In this document: positions 7,066 through 12,815 of the stretch, one piece after another | Layout of the letters: each line of letters starts with the position of its first letter | Numbering within the stretch: position 1 is the first letter of the stretch | Assembly (NCBI GenBank): GCA_964345635.1 | Contig: CAYFRM010000041.1 | Location: 1-12,824 of the forward strand | DNA length: 12,824 nt | Direction: 5' to 3' | From: WVXT01 sp964345635 | Lineage (GTDB): Bacteria; UBA6262; WVXT01 | Notes under the pieces: model-generated | What the model was told of the DNA's origin: nothing | What the model saw: the letters and a program-made list of their open reading frames with translations, nothing else | Database searches by the model: none | Position numbers and translations under genes: made by a program

Positions 7066-7746
7066 ATGCCAAGATTTGCGAGGGGTTTGGTTAATGGCTT
7101 TATTTACCATGTGCTTAACCGGGGAAACGGCGGGCAGGAAGTTTTCCATAAAGACCAGGATTATGAATCTTTTATCGATTTGATGAAAGAGGCGAAGGTT
7201 CGGCATACTCTAAAGATTCTTGCATATTGCTTAATGCCGAACCATTTCCATATAGTAGCGGTGCCCGCCCGGGCTGAAGAGTTGAGCAAAGGGACGCAAT
7301 GGCTGATGACCAGTCATGTGCGGCGTTATCATCGACATTATGGAAGCAGTGGTCATATATGGCAGGGGCGTTTCAAGAGTTTTATTATACAAAGTGACAA
7401 CCATTTATTAACGGTGCTGAGGTATGTTGAGGGTAATCCGGGGAGGGCTGGTTTGGTCAATTCAGCCAAGGATTGGCCGTGGTCTTCTCATAGAGAAGCA
7501 ATTGGTGAAAGGTCGCGTTCATTGGTTGATGAAATCCCACTAAAGTTGCCTCAGAACTGGAATAGATTTGTGGATGAGCCCCTGACAGAAAAGGAGTTGG
7601 AGAAGATTCACCAGAGTATCAATCGCCAATCTCCTTATGGCACATCAATGTGGCAGATGCAGGTAAGTGAAGAGCTAGGGCTGGAATCTACCCTTAGACC
7701 GAGGGGGAGACCGAAGGAAAGGACAAAGAAAGATGAGAAAAAGTAG
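7066..7746 (+). CDS. REP-associated tyrosine transposase (RAYT, Y1/IS200-like)
   Basis: Single-strand DNA transposase of the HUH superfamily that recognises REP hairpins. The 226-residue protein shows an N-terminal MPRFARG-GFIYHVLNRGN, the metal-binding HUH motif MPNHFHIV (57-64, H60 and H62), GHIWQGRFKS (96-105), and the conserved LRYVEGNPGRAGLV (118-131), where Tyr120 is the likely nucleophile. DWPWSSHR and a C-terminal LGLESTLRPRGRPKE follow; the latter is a RAYT hallmark with an AT-hook-like RGRP core, fitting binding to the A/T-rich ends. The frame appears intact. It starts at ATG 7066 with a weak GAAAGAA upstream. The stop TAG (7744-7746) is inside the right inverted repeat and the gene overlaps the asd start by 14 bases. 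Confidence 0.93.
   Translation: MPRFARGLVNGFIYHVLNRGNGGQEVFHKDQDYESFIDLMKEAKVRHTLKILAYCLMPNHFHIVAVPARAEELSKGTQWLMTSHVRRYHRHYGSSGHIWQGRFKSFIIQSDNHLLTVLRYVEGNPGRAGLVNSAKDWPWSSHREAIGERSRSLVDEIPLKLPQNWNRFVDEPLTEKELEKIHQSINRQSPYGTSMWQMQVSEELGLESTLRPRGRPKERTKKDEKK
7714..7723 (+). promoter_or_regulatory. Ribosome binding site for asd within the transposase gene
   Basis: AAGGAAAGGA ends nine bases before the ATG at 7733. It lies in the codons for the basic tail of the transposase. This purine-rich block supports initiation at ATG 7733. The alternative TTG at 7760 has only the T-rich repeat upstream and no Shine-Dalgarno. Confidence 0.55.
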
Positions 7747-8809
7747 CCTGTCCCCTTTTTTGTATAATGTGGGTGTAGTGGGAGCGACCGGGCTCGTGGG
7801 CGGAGAAATGGTTAGAACGCTGGAGAGGCGAAATTTTCCCCTGGCTAACTTAAGACTCTTTGCCTCCGGGCGTTCCCGGGGAAAAACATTAAAATTTAAA
7901 GGGAAAGAGATTGTCGTAGAGGAACTGAATCCCTCTTCCTTCAAGGTCTCTTCGCGGAAAGAGAAGCCGGGCTTGCCAACCAGATTAGATATTGCACTTT
8001 TTTCTGCTGGTGCTGCTATTTCCCGGGAGTATGCTCCCCTTGCTGCCAAGGAAGGCATATTTGTGATTGATAACTCCAGTGCCTGGAGAATGGACCCGGG
8101 AGTGCCATTAGTCGTTCCGGAAATAAATTCCCATACTTTATCCAAAGATAAAAAAATCATTGCTAATCCCAACTGCTCAACGATTCAAATGGTGGTTGTG
8201 CTGGCTCCCTTGCACAGGAAAGCCAGAATTAAGAGGATTGTTGTCTCCACTTATCAGGCAGTCTCCGGCGCAGGCCAGAAGGCAGTGGCGGAACTGGAAG
8301 AGCAGGTTAGTGCTATTGCCTCTGGAAAAAAAGTAAAACCAATGGTCTTCCCTCACCAGATTGCCTACAATTGCATTCCGCAGATCGACGTGTTTCTGGA
8401 TAACGGTTACACAAAAGAAGAGATGAAGATGGTCAACGAGACAAGAAAGATAATGGAGGATGACTCTCTGGCCATCACCGCCACCTGTGTCCGCGTACCC
8501 GTTTTTCGTGGCCACTCGGAAGCAGTAAATATTGAGACAGAAAAGAAGCTTACTCCCCGGGAAGCCCGAGAGATTTTAAACAGAACAAAAGGAATAGTAG
8601 TTGTAGACGATATCAGTAAATTAAAATACCCGCTAGCCACAAAGGCTGCCGATAGCGATGAGACTTTCGTTGGCCGCATTAGAGAGGACCAATCCCTATC
8701 CAGCGGACTCAATATGTGGATAGTAAGCGATAACCTCATCAAGGGGGCTGCTCTGAATGCGGTTCAAATAGGGGAAGCGTTGATTAACAGGAAAATGCTG
8801 GGGTCCTGA
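7733..8809 (+). CDS. asd: Aspartate-semialdehyde dehydrogenase
   Basis: NADPH-dependent reduction of aspartyl phosphate to aspartate semialdehyde, the branch point to lysine/diaminopimelate, threonine and methionine. Numbered from ATG 7733, it has the nucleotide-binding GATGLVGGEM (17-26), IDNSSAWRMD (112-121), the catalytic Cys148 in NPNCSTIQ, Gln175 in STYQAVSGAG, and the catalytic His261 in FRGHSEA. Family proteins normally begin M-x-x-VGVVGATG, which here corresponds to TTG 7760 (M-Y-N-V). The nine or so preceding residues (RKSSLSPFL) are encoded by the right inverted repeat of the RAYT element. I choose ATG 7733 because of its ribosome binding site and overlap with the transposase gene, but TTG 7760 remains possible. 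The stop is immediately followed by the ecfT ATG. Confidence 0.94.
   Translation: MRKSSLSPFLYNVGVVGATGLVGGEMVRTLERRNFPLANLRLFASGRSRGKTLKFKGKEIVVEELNPSSFKVSSRKEKPGLPTRLDIALFSAGAAISREYAPLAAKEGIFVIDNSSAWRMDPGVPLVVPEINSHTLSKDKKIIANPNCSTIQMVVVLAPLHRKARIKRIVVSTYQAVSGAGQKAVAELEEQVSAIASGKKVKPMVFPHQIAYNCIPQIDVFLDNGYTKEEMKMVNETRKIMEDDSLAITATCVRVPVFRGHSEAVNIETEKKLTPREAREILNRTKGIVVVDDISKLKYPLATKAADSDETFVGRIREDQSLSSGLNMWIVSDNLIKGAALNAVQIGEALINRKMLGS
7738..7761 (-). repeat. Right inverted repeat of the RAYT element
   Basis: Exact reverse complement of 7024-7047: A-tract, GTAGCCTGTCCCC, T-tract. It contains the transposase stop codon and encodes codons 2-10 of asd when that gene starts at ATG 7733. Confidence 0.9.
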
Positions 8810-9604
8810 ATGTCCTTCTTAAATAGTCTCACTATCGGCCGTTATGTGCCTGACCATTCTCTTGTCCACCGGCTCGATCCACGGACAAAGATTATAGCGG
8901 TTCTGGTCATATCTCTATCAATATTTCTTCTTAAGAACCTGTGGAGCTATTTTCTCCTGGCTATTTTTTTGCTGGCCGTAATTCTCATAGCGCATCTCTC
9001 TGTTAAGTTTGTCCTTAGAGGTCTTTTGCCTCTACTGTGGATTATCGTATTTACTTTCCTCCTGCACTTACTATTCACTTCCGGAACTGTAATTGCTTCA
9101 TTCGGCCCACTGAAGATTACCGAGCAGGGTTTATTCCTGGGAACGTTCATCGCCTTGAGGCTAATTTTTCTGATACTTGTTGCTTCCCTTCTTACTCTCA
9201 CCACCTCGCCTCAAAAATTGACTAAGGGACTGGAATTTCTTCTTTCTCCCTTGAAAATAGTGAAGATATCTTCACACAAGATTGCTATGATGATGACTCT
9301 CTCTTTGAGGTTTGTACCTTTACTTTTCCAGGAGATGGATAAACTTATTAAGGCACAGAAGTCGCGGGGCTCGGATTTTTCCCATAAGAATCCTATCAAA
9401 AGAATCCGGGCCATTATTCCCATTCTATTGCCTCTTCTGGTTAACCTCTTCCGGCGTGCTGATGAATTCGCTCAGGCCATGGAGTCGCGAGCCTATGACC
9501 CGGATAAACCAAGGGGAGACGTGGAAGCGACAAAGTTGGGAACCTTCGACCTGTTGACAATTTTGATAATCGTTGCGTTCGCGATAGCTATCATAATTCT
9601 ATAA
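8810..9604 (+). CDS. ecfT: Energy-coupling factor transporter transmembrane protein EcfT (CbiQ family)
   Basis: Scaffold subunit of ECF-type vitamin/metal importers; it couples the ATPases EcfA to substrate-binding S components in the inner membrane. The 264-residue protein has about five membrane segments (27-60, 72-95, 108-132, 202-214 region, 246-264). A cytoplasmic region carries the two family coupling motifs: KAQKSRGSDF (Arg186) and QAMESRAYDP (Arg227), the Ala-Arg-Gly-type helices that contact the ATPases. The N-terminal HRLDPRTKI is also typical. The ATG abuts the asd TGA with no spacer, so coupling to asd is likely. No EcfA ATPase or S component is present in the window, so it must work with subunits encoded elsewhere. 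ecfT next to truA is a common bacterial arrangement. Confidence 0.92.
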   Translation: MSFLNSLTIGRYVPDHSLVHRLDPRTKIIAVLVISLSIFLLKNLWSYFLLAIFLLAVILIAHLSVKFVLRGLLPLLWIIVFTFLLHLLFTSGTVIASFGPLKITEQGLFLGTFIALRLIFLILVASLLTLTTSPQKLTKGLEFLLSPLKIVKISSHKIAMMMTLSLRFVPLLFQEMDKLIKAQKSRGSDFSHKNPIKRIRAIIPILLPLLVNLFRRADEFAQAMESRAYDPDKPRGDVEATKLGTFDLLTILIIVAFAIAIIIL

Positions 9605-9613
9605 CATCTCGGA

Positions 9614-10351
9614 ATGCGAAACATAAAACTAACCATTGAATACGACGGAACCGACTATTTTGGCTGGCAAATCCAGAAGAAAAAACCGACCGTTCAAGGC
9701 GCGGTAACAAAAATTCTGGAAAGAATGTTGAAAGAAAAGATAAGACTGATCGGGGCAGCGCGCACCGACGCGGGGGTCCACGCTCTGGGGCAGGTTGCCA
9801 GTTTCAAAACCATAAATGAGAGATTGACTTGTGACAGACTGATTAAAGCATTAAACAGCCTCCTTCCTTCGGATATCGTTATAAAAGAAGTTAAGGAAGT
9901 TCCGGCTAACTTTCATGCCCGCTATAGTGCCAAAAGTAAAATATATCGCTACCAGATTCTGCATCGATTCTTTCCTTCCGCACTGGCGAGGAGATTCTCC
10001 TGGTATATCCCCGGACCTCTTGACTGGGGAAAAATAAAAGAGGCCGGTAAGTATTTCGTGGGGAAATACGACTTTTCTCCCTTTTCCGTCACAGGGATGA
10101 TGAGAAAAAGTAGACAATGCACCGTCAGAGAGTTCAAGATTGGAAAGGAGAAGAACTTATATATCCTGCAGATTGAAGGCGATTACTTTCTGTATAAAAT
10201 GGTGCGAAGAATAGTAGGAGCTCTAATTGAAGTGGGAAGGGGGAAAATCGATCCGGAATACGTAAGGGCACTGCTGCACGGGAAAAGCTCCAGGTTGCGT
10301 GCTCGGACCGCTCCTCCCCAGGGACTTTTTCTGGTAAAAGTAAAATACTAA
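9614..10351 (+). CDS. truA: tRNA pseudouridine(38-40) synthase
   Basis: Isomerises uridines 38-40 in the anticodon arm of many tRNAs. The 245-residue length is normal. The catalytic Asp52 lies in GAARTDAGVHALGQVASF (47-64), the TruA signature. The N-terminal IKLTIEYDGTDYFGWQ (4-19), the central NFHARYSAKSKIYRY, and a C-terminal DYFLYKMVRRIVGALIEVGRG are all expected. It starts at ATG 9614, 9 bases after ecfT, with a weak ribosome binding site. It is the last gene of the tight cluster; a REP-like motif begins at the end of its stop codon and a 181-base spacer follows. Confidence 0.96.
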   Translation: MRNIKLTIEYDGTDYFGWQIQKKKPTVQGAVTKILERMLKEKIRLIGAARTDAGVHALGQVASFKTINERLTCDRLIKALNSLLPSDIVIKEVKEVPANFHARYSAKSKIYRYQILHRFFPSALARRFSWYIPGPLDWGKIKEAGKYFVGKYDFSPFSVTGMMRKSRQCTVREFKIGKEKNLYILQIEGDYFLYKMVRRIVGALIEVGRGKIDPEYVRALLHGKSSRLRARTAPPQGLFLVKVKY

Positions 10352-10375
10352 AAAGAAGATAACAGGCACCATTTT
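10350..10375 (+). repeat. Degenerate REP-like motif at the truA stop
   Basis: A run of five A, a G, a short purine-rich stretch, then AACAGGCACC and four T. The ACAGGC core and the A-run/T-run frame match the RAYT element end (ACAGGCTAC plus T-run) and the leuA copy. It begins on the last two bases of the truA TAA. It is more diverged than the other copies, so the assignment is tentative. Confidence 0.45.
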
Positions 10376-10386
10376 GGGGAAGGAAG

Positions 10387-10406
10387 CTATGTGCTTTAGC
10401 ACATAG
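10387..10406. repeat. Perfect 8-bp hairpin with TTTA loop
   Basis: CTATGTGC, TTTA, GCACATAG forms an 8-bp perfect stem. No U-tract follows, so it is a poor intrinsic terminator. It shares the GCTTTAGC apex with the hairpin at 10429-10446. The pair may be a structured REP-like or mRNA 3'-end protecting element behind truA. Confidence 0.6.
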
Positions 10407-10428
10407 AGGCATCAGATTATGGCCTAAA

Positions 10429-10446
10429 CTTTCGCTTTAGCGGAAG
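10429..10446. repeat. Second TTTA-loop hairpin
   Basis: CTTTCGC, TTTA, GCGGAAG forms a 7-bp stem with one T-G wobble and the same GCTTTAGC apex as 10387-10406, 22 bases further on. No terminator-like T run follows. Nothing else is recognised between it and the promoter at 10465. Confidence 0.5.
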
Positions 10447-10464
10447 GATGATTGAAAATTTTTG

Positions 10465-10493
10465 TTGCTGGGAAGGGCAAAGAACGATATAAT
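10465..10493 (+). promoter_or_regulatory. Probable sigma-70 promoter of the HEAT-repeat gene pair
   Basis: TTGCTG (10465-10470), a 17-base spacer, then the consensus TATAAT (10488-10493). Transcription would start near 10500, about 30 bases ahead of the ATG at 10533. It sits in the only long spacer of the cluster and indicates that the HEAT gene begins a separate transcription unit. Confidence 0.6.
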
Positions 10494-10521
10494 AGTGATA
10501 AAAAGTATTATTGGAAAATTT

Positions 10522-10528
10522 AAGGAGG
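10522..10528 (+). promoter_or_regulatory. Consensus ribosome binding site of the HEAT gene
   Basis: AAGGAGG, a perfect Shine-Dalgarno sequence, lies four bases before ATG 10533 and seven before ATG 10536. It is the strongest in the window and implies high translation of the exported HEAT protein. Confidence 0.8.
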
Positions 10529-10532
10529 TAAA

Positions 10533-11516
10533 ATGATGAAGCAAAAGTTCAAATGTTTTGTGCTTTTTGTAGTTCTATTTTTTCTAGGTTCTATGGCTTT
10601 TATTTGGGCTCAGGAAAAAGAGATGCGGCCAGAAGTGAAGCAAGCCATAGAGAAGCTTGACAGTGAAGACGTGGGAGAGAGGAGGAAAGCGGCAGAGAGT
10701 CTGGGCAGGCTGAGGGATAAAGCAAGTTTATCTCCCTTGATGGAATCTCTTCAGGATGAGGATTTTGGCGTGAGAGTAAACGCCGCAGATGCTTTGGGTA
10801 ATCTGAGAGACAAATCGGCTACTCCCGCCTTAATCAAGGCTTTGAAAGACGAACACGACGGGGTGCGCATTAGCGCGGTCGTTGCTTTGGGATATATTAG
10901 AGACCGGGAGAGTGTTCTGCCTCTAATTGAGTCTTTAGCTGAAGATGAGAATGAGGGAGTGCGCATAAGTGCAGCTCAGGTCCTGGGTAATTTGCGAGAT
11001 AAGAGAGCGACGCCGGTTCTGGTGAAAGCTTTGAAAGATGAGAAGAGACGAATCCGCGCTGCAGCAGCCAGGTCTCTGGGCAGACTGGGTGACCCTGAGG
11101 CTGGCAAGGCTTTGATTGAGGCGCTAGAGGATGAAGAAGTGCGAGTGAGATTGTACGCTTCTGAATCACTGGGAAATTTGAGGGTAGCAAACGCAATCGA
11201 GCCCTTGAAAGAATTGTTAGAAGACGAAGATGCCAGGACTCGCTGTGCCACTGCCAGTGCCTTGGGAAAATTAGGCGATAAGTCGGGTCTTGACGTCGCT
11301 ATGAAAGAACTGGAAAACGAAGATATACGAATCAAGACAGAAGCATTAAGAGCGTTGGGTTTTATTGGTGAGACTACCGAACCTGTGGTTGATGGTATTA
11401 AGAAGGCTCTGAATGATAAGAATAGAAGCGTGCAAAGGGTTGCTGAGATGGTAGCAAATCAGCTCCGAATAGAAATAAAGACTGAAAAAGAGGAGAAACC
11501 CGAGAGTGGCCAGTAG
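10533..11516 (+). CDS. Exported HEAT-repeat protein
   Basis: The N-terminus has a signal peptide: basic MMKQKFK, a hydrophobic stretch to about residue 24, and a likely cut after IWA at 26. The mature part is almost wholly PBS-lyase-type HEAT repeats. I count nine units starting near residues 49, 80, 111, 143, 174, 205, 236, 267 and 300, with a period of 31. The pattern is V-R-x-x-A-A-x-x-L-G-x-L-x-D followed by a second helix ending A-L-x-D-E. The tail (IKTEKEEKPESGQ) is charged and disordered. Such solenoids act as protein-binding scaffolds, so the likely role is a periplasmic or surface adaptor; the partner is unknown. The next gene starts inside its last codons (11-base overlap), so the two products probably act together. 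It is not a phycobilin lyase by context. Confidence 0.88.
   Translation: MMKQKFKCFVLFVVLFFLGSMAFIWAQEKEMRPEVKQAIEKLDSEDVGERRKAAESLGRLRDKASLSPLMESLQDEDFGVRVNAADALGNLRDKSATPALIKALKDEHDGVRISAVVALGYIRDRESVLPLIESLAEDENEGVRISAAQVLGNLRDKRATPVLVKALKDEKRRIRAAAARSLGRLGDPEAGKALIEALEDEEVRVRLYASESLGNLRVANAIEPLKELLEDEDARTRCATASALGKLGDKSGLDVAMKELENEDIRIKTEALRALGFIGETTEPVVDGIKKALNDKNRSVQRVAEMVANQLRIEIKTEKEEKPESGQ
10677..11460 (+). repeat. Degenerate 93-bp coding tandem repeats
   Basis: The HEAT units are also visible in the DNA as a period of about 93 bases. For example, segments beginning near 10790 and 10980 share GGGTAAT, a following (A/C)GAGA(C/T)AA, and GCTTTGAAAGA(C/T)GA. One unit carries a single-codon insertion (period 96). 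This points to expansion by internal duplication followed by divergence. Confidence 0.7.
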
Positions 11517-12636
11517 TAAAAAATCTTTTCGGTTAGTCATCTTGTTTCTTAGCTTTTTGCTGGTGGAGAGTTTCAGCGCGCAAGAGTTAACCGCTTCTGA
11601 AGATCGCTACCCGGTGGTAATCGCAGAGGTTGAGAATCTGAACGATTTTGCCCTATTTGCTACCAGTGGCTGGGATGGCAACTGGTACGTGGGATATAAC
11701 CATGCCTGGGTTACCAAACTGCCCGGGGCGCCCGAAGGTAATTACGTAAAGGCTTATTTGGGAGCCAAACTGGGCAGGGCCAAGAACGTTATCAGGAGGC
11801 AGCTTGAGCTGGCAAAGAACCACTTTGAGCGGTTAAAAAATTTGCCAGAGGAAAAGAGAGAAGAATCGGCAAAACAGTTGCAATACGAGAGTTTCCAGGA
11901 GATAAGTAAGAAGATAAAAGAATTGGAGAAGAAAGTGTCCTCACCGCATTTGGGTAAGATATATATTGGAATTAGTTCTTCCCCCGGCTGGGATAAGAAG
12001 AACTCTTTTGTATTAGTTTCCGAGGAGGATATTCCAATGGAAGGTGATCCCGAGGAAGCCCTGGAGGAAGTAGGGGAGGCAAGGTGGTTCTGGGTTGAGA
12101 TTCCCCTGGGCCTGGTAAGGTACGATAAAGAAAACTACGTGGCCATCTGGTCACCGGATGAGAATCTCAATTCCGCTCAGGTATCACCGATTCTGGCTAG
12201 TGCCTGGGGGAGCAAGGAAGTCAATACCTGGCTCGACCAGGAATCGAAGGGTAAACCTCCCTCCTCTTTGAGCCGTTCGGTTACTATTTTCGAACCTGCC
12301 CTGGCGATTAAACTTGTGCCAGCCAATGAGAAGAGGGTATCCGTGGAAATTACGAATATTGGCGATGGCGAAGAAATCGAAGAAAAGAGAACGGTCACTG
12401 CTTCGGTATCAGGTGGAGATATCGTGAAGGCGTGGCTGGAAGTATCTCATGAGAAAAGCGCAAAGCAGGCTAAGAAATGGGTGAGGACAGGAAGACCTGC
12501 CTTTAGAGCTCCCTATTCCATTACAGTTGACCCGACAAATTTGGAGGAAGGAACGTACCATTTGAGGGTGGGGGCTGAGGATTTCTGGGGTAATGTTGGC
12601 TACTGCGGGTCTATTAAAATATCGGTTAAAAAATAG
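11506..12636 (+). CDS. Exported protein of unknown function with coiled coil and Ig-like C-terminus
   Basis: I do not recognise the family. The 376-residue product begins with a signal peptide (MASSKKSFRL, then a hydrophobic core to about residue 20, and a likely cut after FSA at 25). Residues 35-85 are rich in aromatic and Gly residues (GWDGNWYVGYNHAW), suggesting a beta domain. Residues 88-146 are highly charged and helical, a probable coiled coil (LELAKNHFERLKNL, KKIKELEKKV). Residues 150-230 look beta-rich again (YIGISSSPGWDKK, RWFWVEIPLGLVRYDKENYVAIWSPDE). Residues 295-375 end in a pattern like bacterial Ig-type domains (YSITVDPTNLEEGTYHLRVGAEDFWGN). The GTG start at 11506 lies inside the HEAT gene, with GAGGAGAAA upstream (11489-11497). 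No enzyme motif is apparent. A periplasmic or surface role with the HEAT protein is inferred. Confidence 0.75.
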   Translation: MASSKKSFRLVILFLSFLLVESFSAQELTASEDRYPVVIAEVENLNDFALFATSGWDGNWYVGYNHAWVTKLPGAPEGNYVKAYLGAKLGRAKNVIRRQLELAKNHFERLKNLPEEKREESAKQLQYESFQEISKKIKELEKKVSSPHLGKIYIGISSSPGWDKKNSFVLVSEEDIPMEGDPEEALEEVGEARWFWVEIPLGLVRYDKENYVAIWSPDENLNSAQVSPILASAWGSKEVNTWLDQESKGKPPSSLSRSVTIFEPALAIKLVPANEKRVSVEITNIGDGEEIEEKRTVTASVSGGDIVKAWLEVSHEKSAKQAKKWVRTGRPAFRAPYSITVDPTNLEEGTYHLRVGAEDFWGNVGYCGSIKISVKK

Positions 12637-12672
12637 TGGATTTATAGGCGGGTAAAATTTACAACTTTGTCC

Positions 12673-12704
12673 TTGACAATTAAGAAAACCTGTGATAATA
12701 TAAT
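12673..12704 (+). promoter_or_regulatory. Promoter ahead of the c-di-GMP riboswitch
   Basis: TTGACA (12673-12678) is a perfect -35 box. An overlapping -10 region has GATAAT (12694-12699, spacing 15), TAATAT (12696-12701, spacing 17) and TATAAT (12699-12704, spacing 20), so the exact -10 is ambiguous. Transcription would begin about 12708-12712, just ahead of the riboswitch. A sigma-70-type promoter is inferred. Confidence 0.7.
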
Positions 12705-12720
12705 GATGAAAATAGAATAC

Positions 12721-12815
12721 GAACTCCGATAATAGCAAACCACACCGAAAGGGTGGGACGCAAAGCCACGGGTCCCGATGAAGATCGGGATAGCCGGGTT
12801 ACCGAAGAGTAGTTC
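12721..12815 (+). promoter_or_regulatory. Cyclic di-GMP-I (GEMM-I) riboswitch aptamer
   Basis: The conserved GEMM-I core is present. AGCAAACC (12734-12741) is followed by the P2 hairpin: CCAC, a bulged A, CC, the GAAA tetraloop (12747-12750), then GGGTGG. Next come GGGACGCAAAGCC (12755-12767), a P3 hairpin with a perfect 7-bp stem (12773-12779 with 12784-12790), and GCCGGGTTACCG (12793-12804). The outer P1 can form in two registers: GAACT with AGTTC (12721-12725/12811-12815) or ACTC with GAGT (12723-12726/12807-12810). It binds the second messenger c-di-GMP and controls a downstream gene. Neither the expression platform nor that gene is inside the window. Such riboswitches usually govern motility, adhesion, extracellular matrix or c-di-GMP turnover genes. 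Confidence 0.92.

Larger units (their letters stand above)
7024..7761 (+). mobile_element. RAYT element with perfect 24-bp inverted repeats
   Basis: A 738-bp unit with one transposase gene, bounded by perfect 24-bp inverted repeats at 7024-7047 and 7738-7761. Each end is an A-tract, the core GGGGACAGGCTAC (or its complement GTAGCCTGTCCCC), and a T-tract, so each can itself fold into a short imperfect hairpin, as REP sequences do. It separates leuB from asd, genes otherwise in one tight cluster. I see no target-site duplication, as expected for HUH (Y1) transposition. Perfect identity of the two ends and an intact reading frame suggest recent arrival or active maintenance. Confidence 0.85.

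Noticed and set aside
7763..7768. TATAAT directly after the right inverted repeat
   Set aside because: A consensus -10 box, but no -35 match lies 15-19 bases upstream and there is no extended TGn. Transcripts would start inside the asd coding region.
7015..7770. Target-site duplication flanking the RAYT element
   Set aside because: Flanks (CTTATATTT on the left, GTATAATGT on the right) do not match as a direct repeat; both are only A/T-rich.
10677..11460. Regular ~93-bp repetition as a CRISPR-like array
   Set aside because: The repetition is in frame, diverged and encodes HEAT helices; there are no short identical repeats with unique spacers.
12649..12665. GTAAAATTTAC palindrome after the last gene as terminator or operator
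   Set aside because: Short A/T-rich palindrome without a G/C stem or T-run; likely chance in an A/T-rich spacer.
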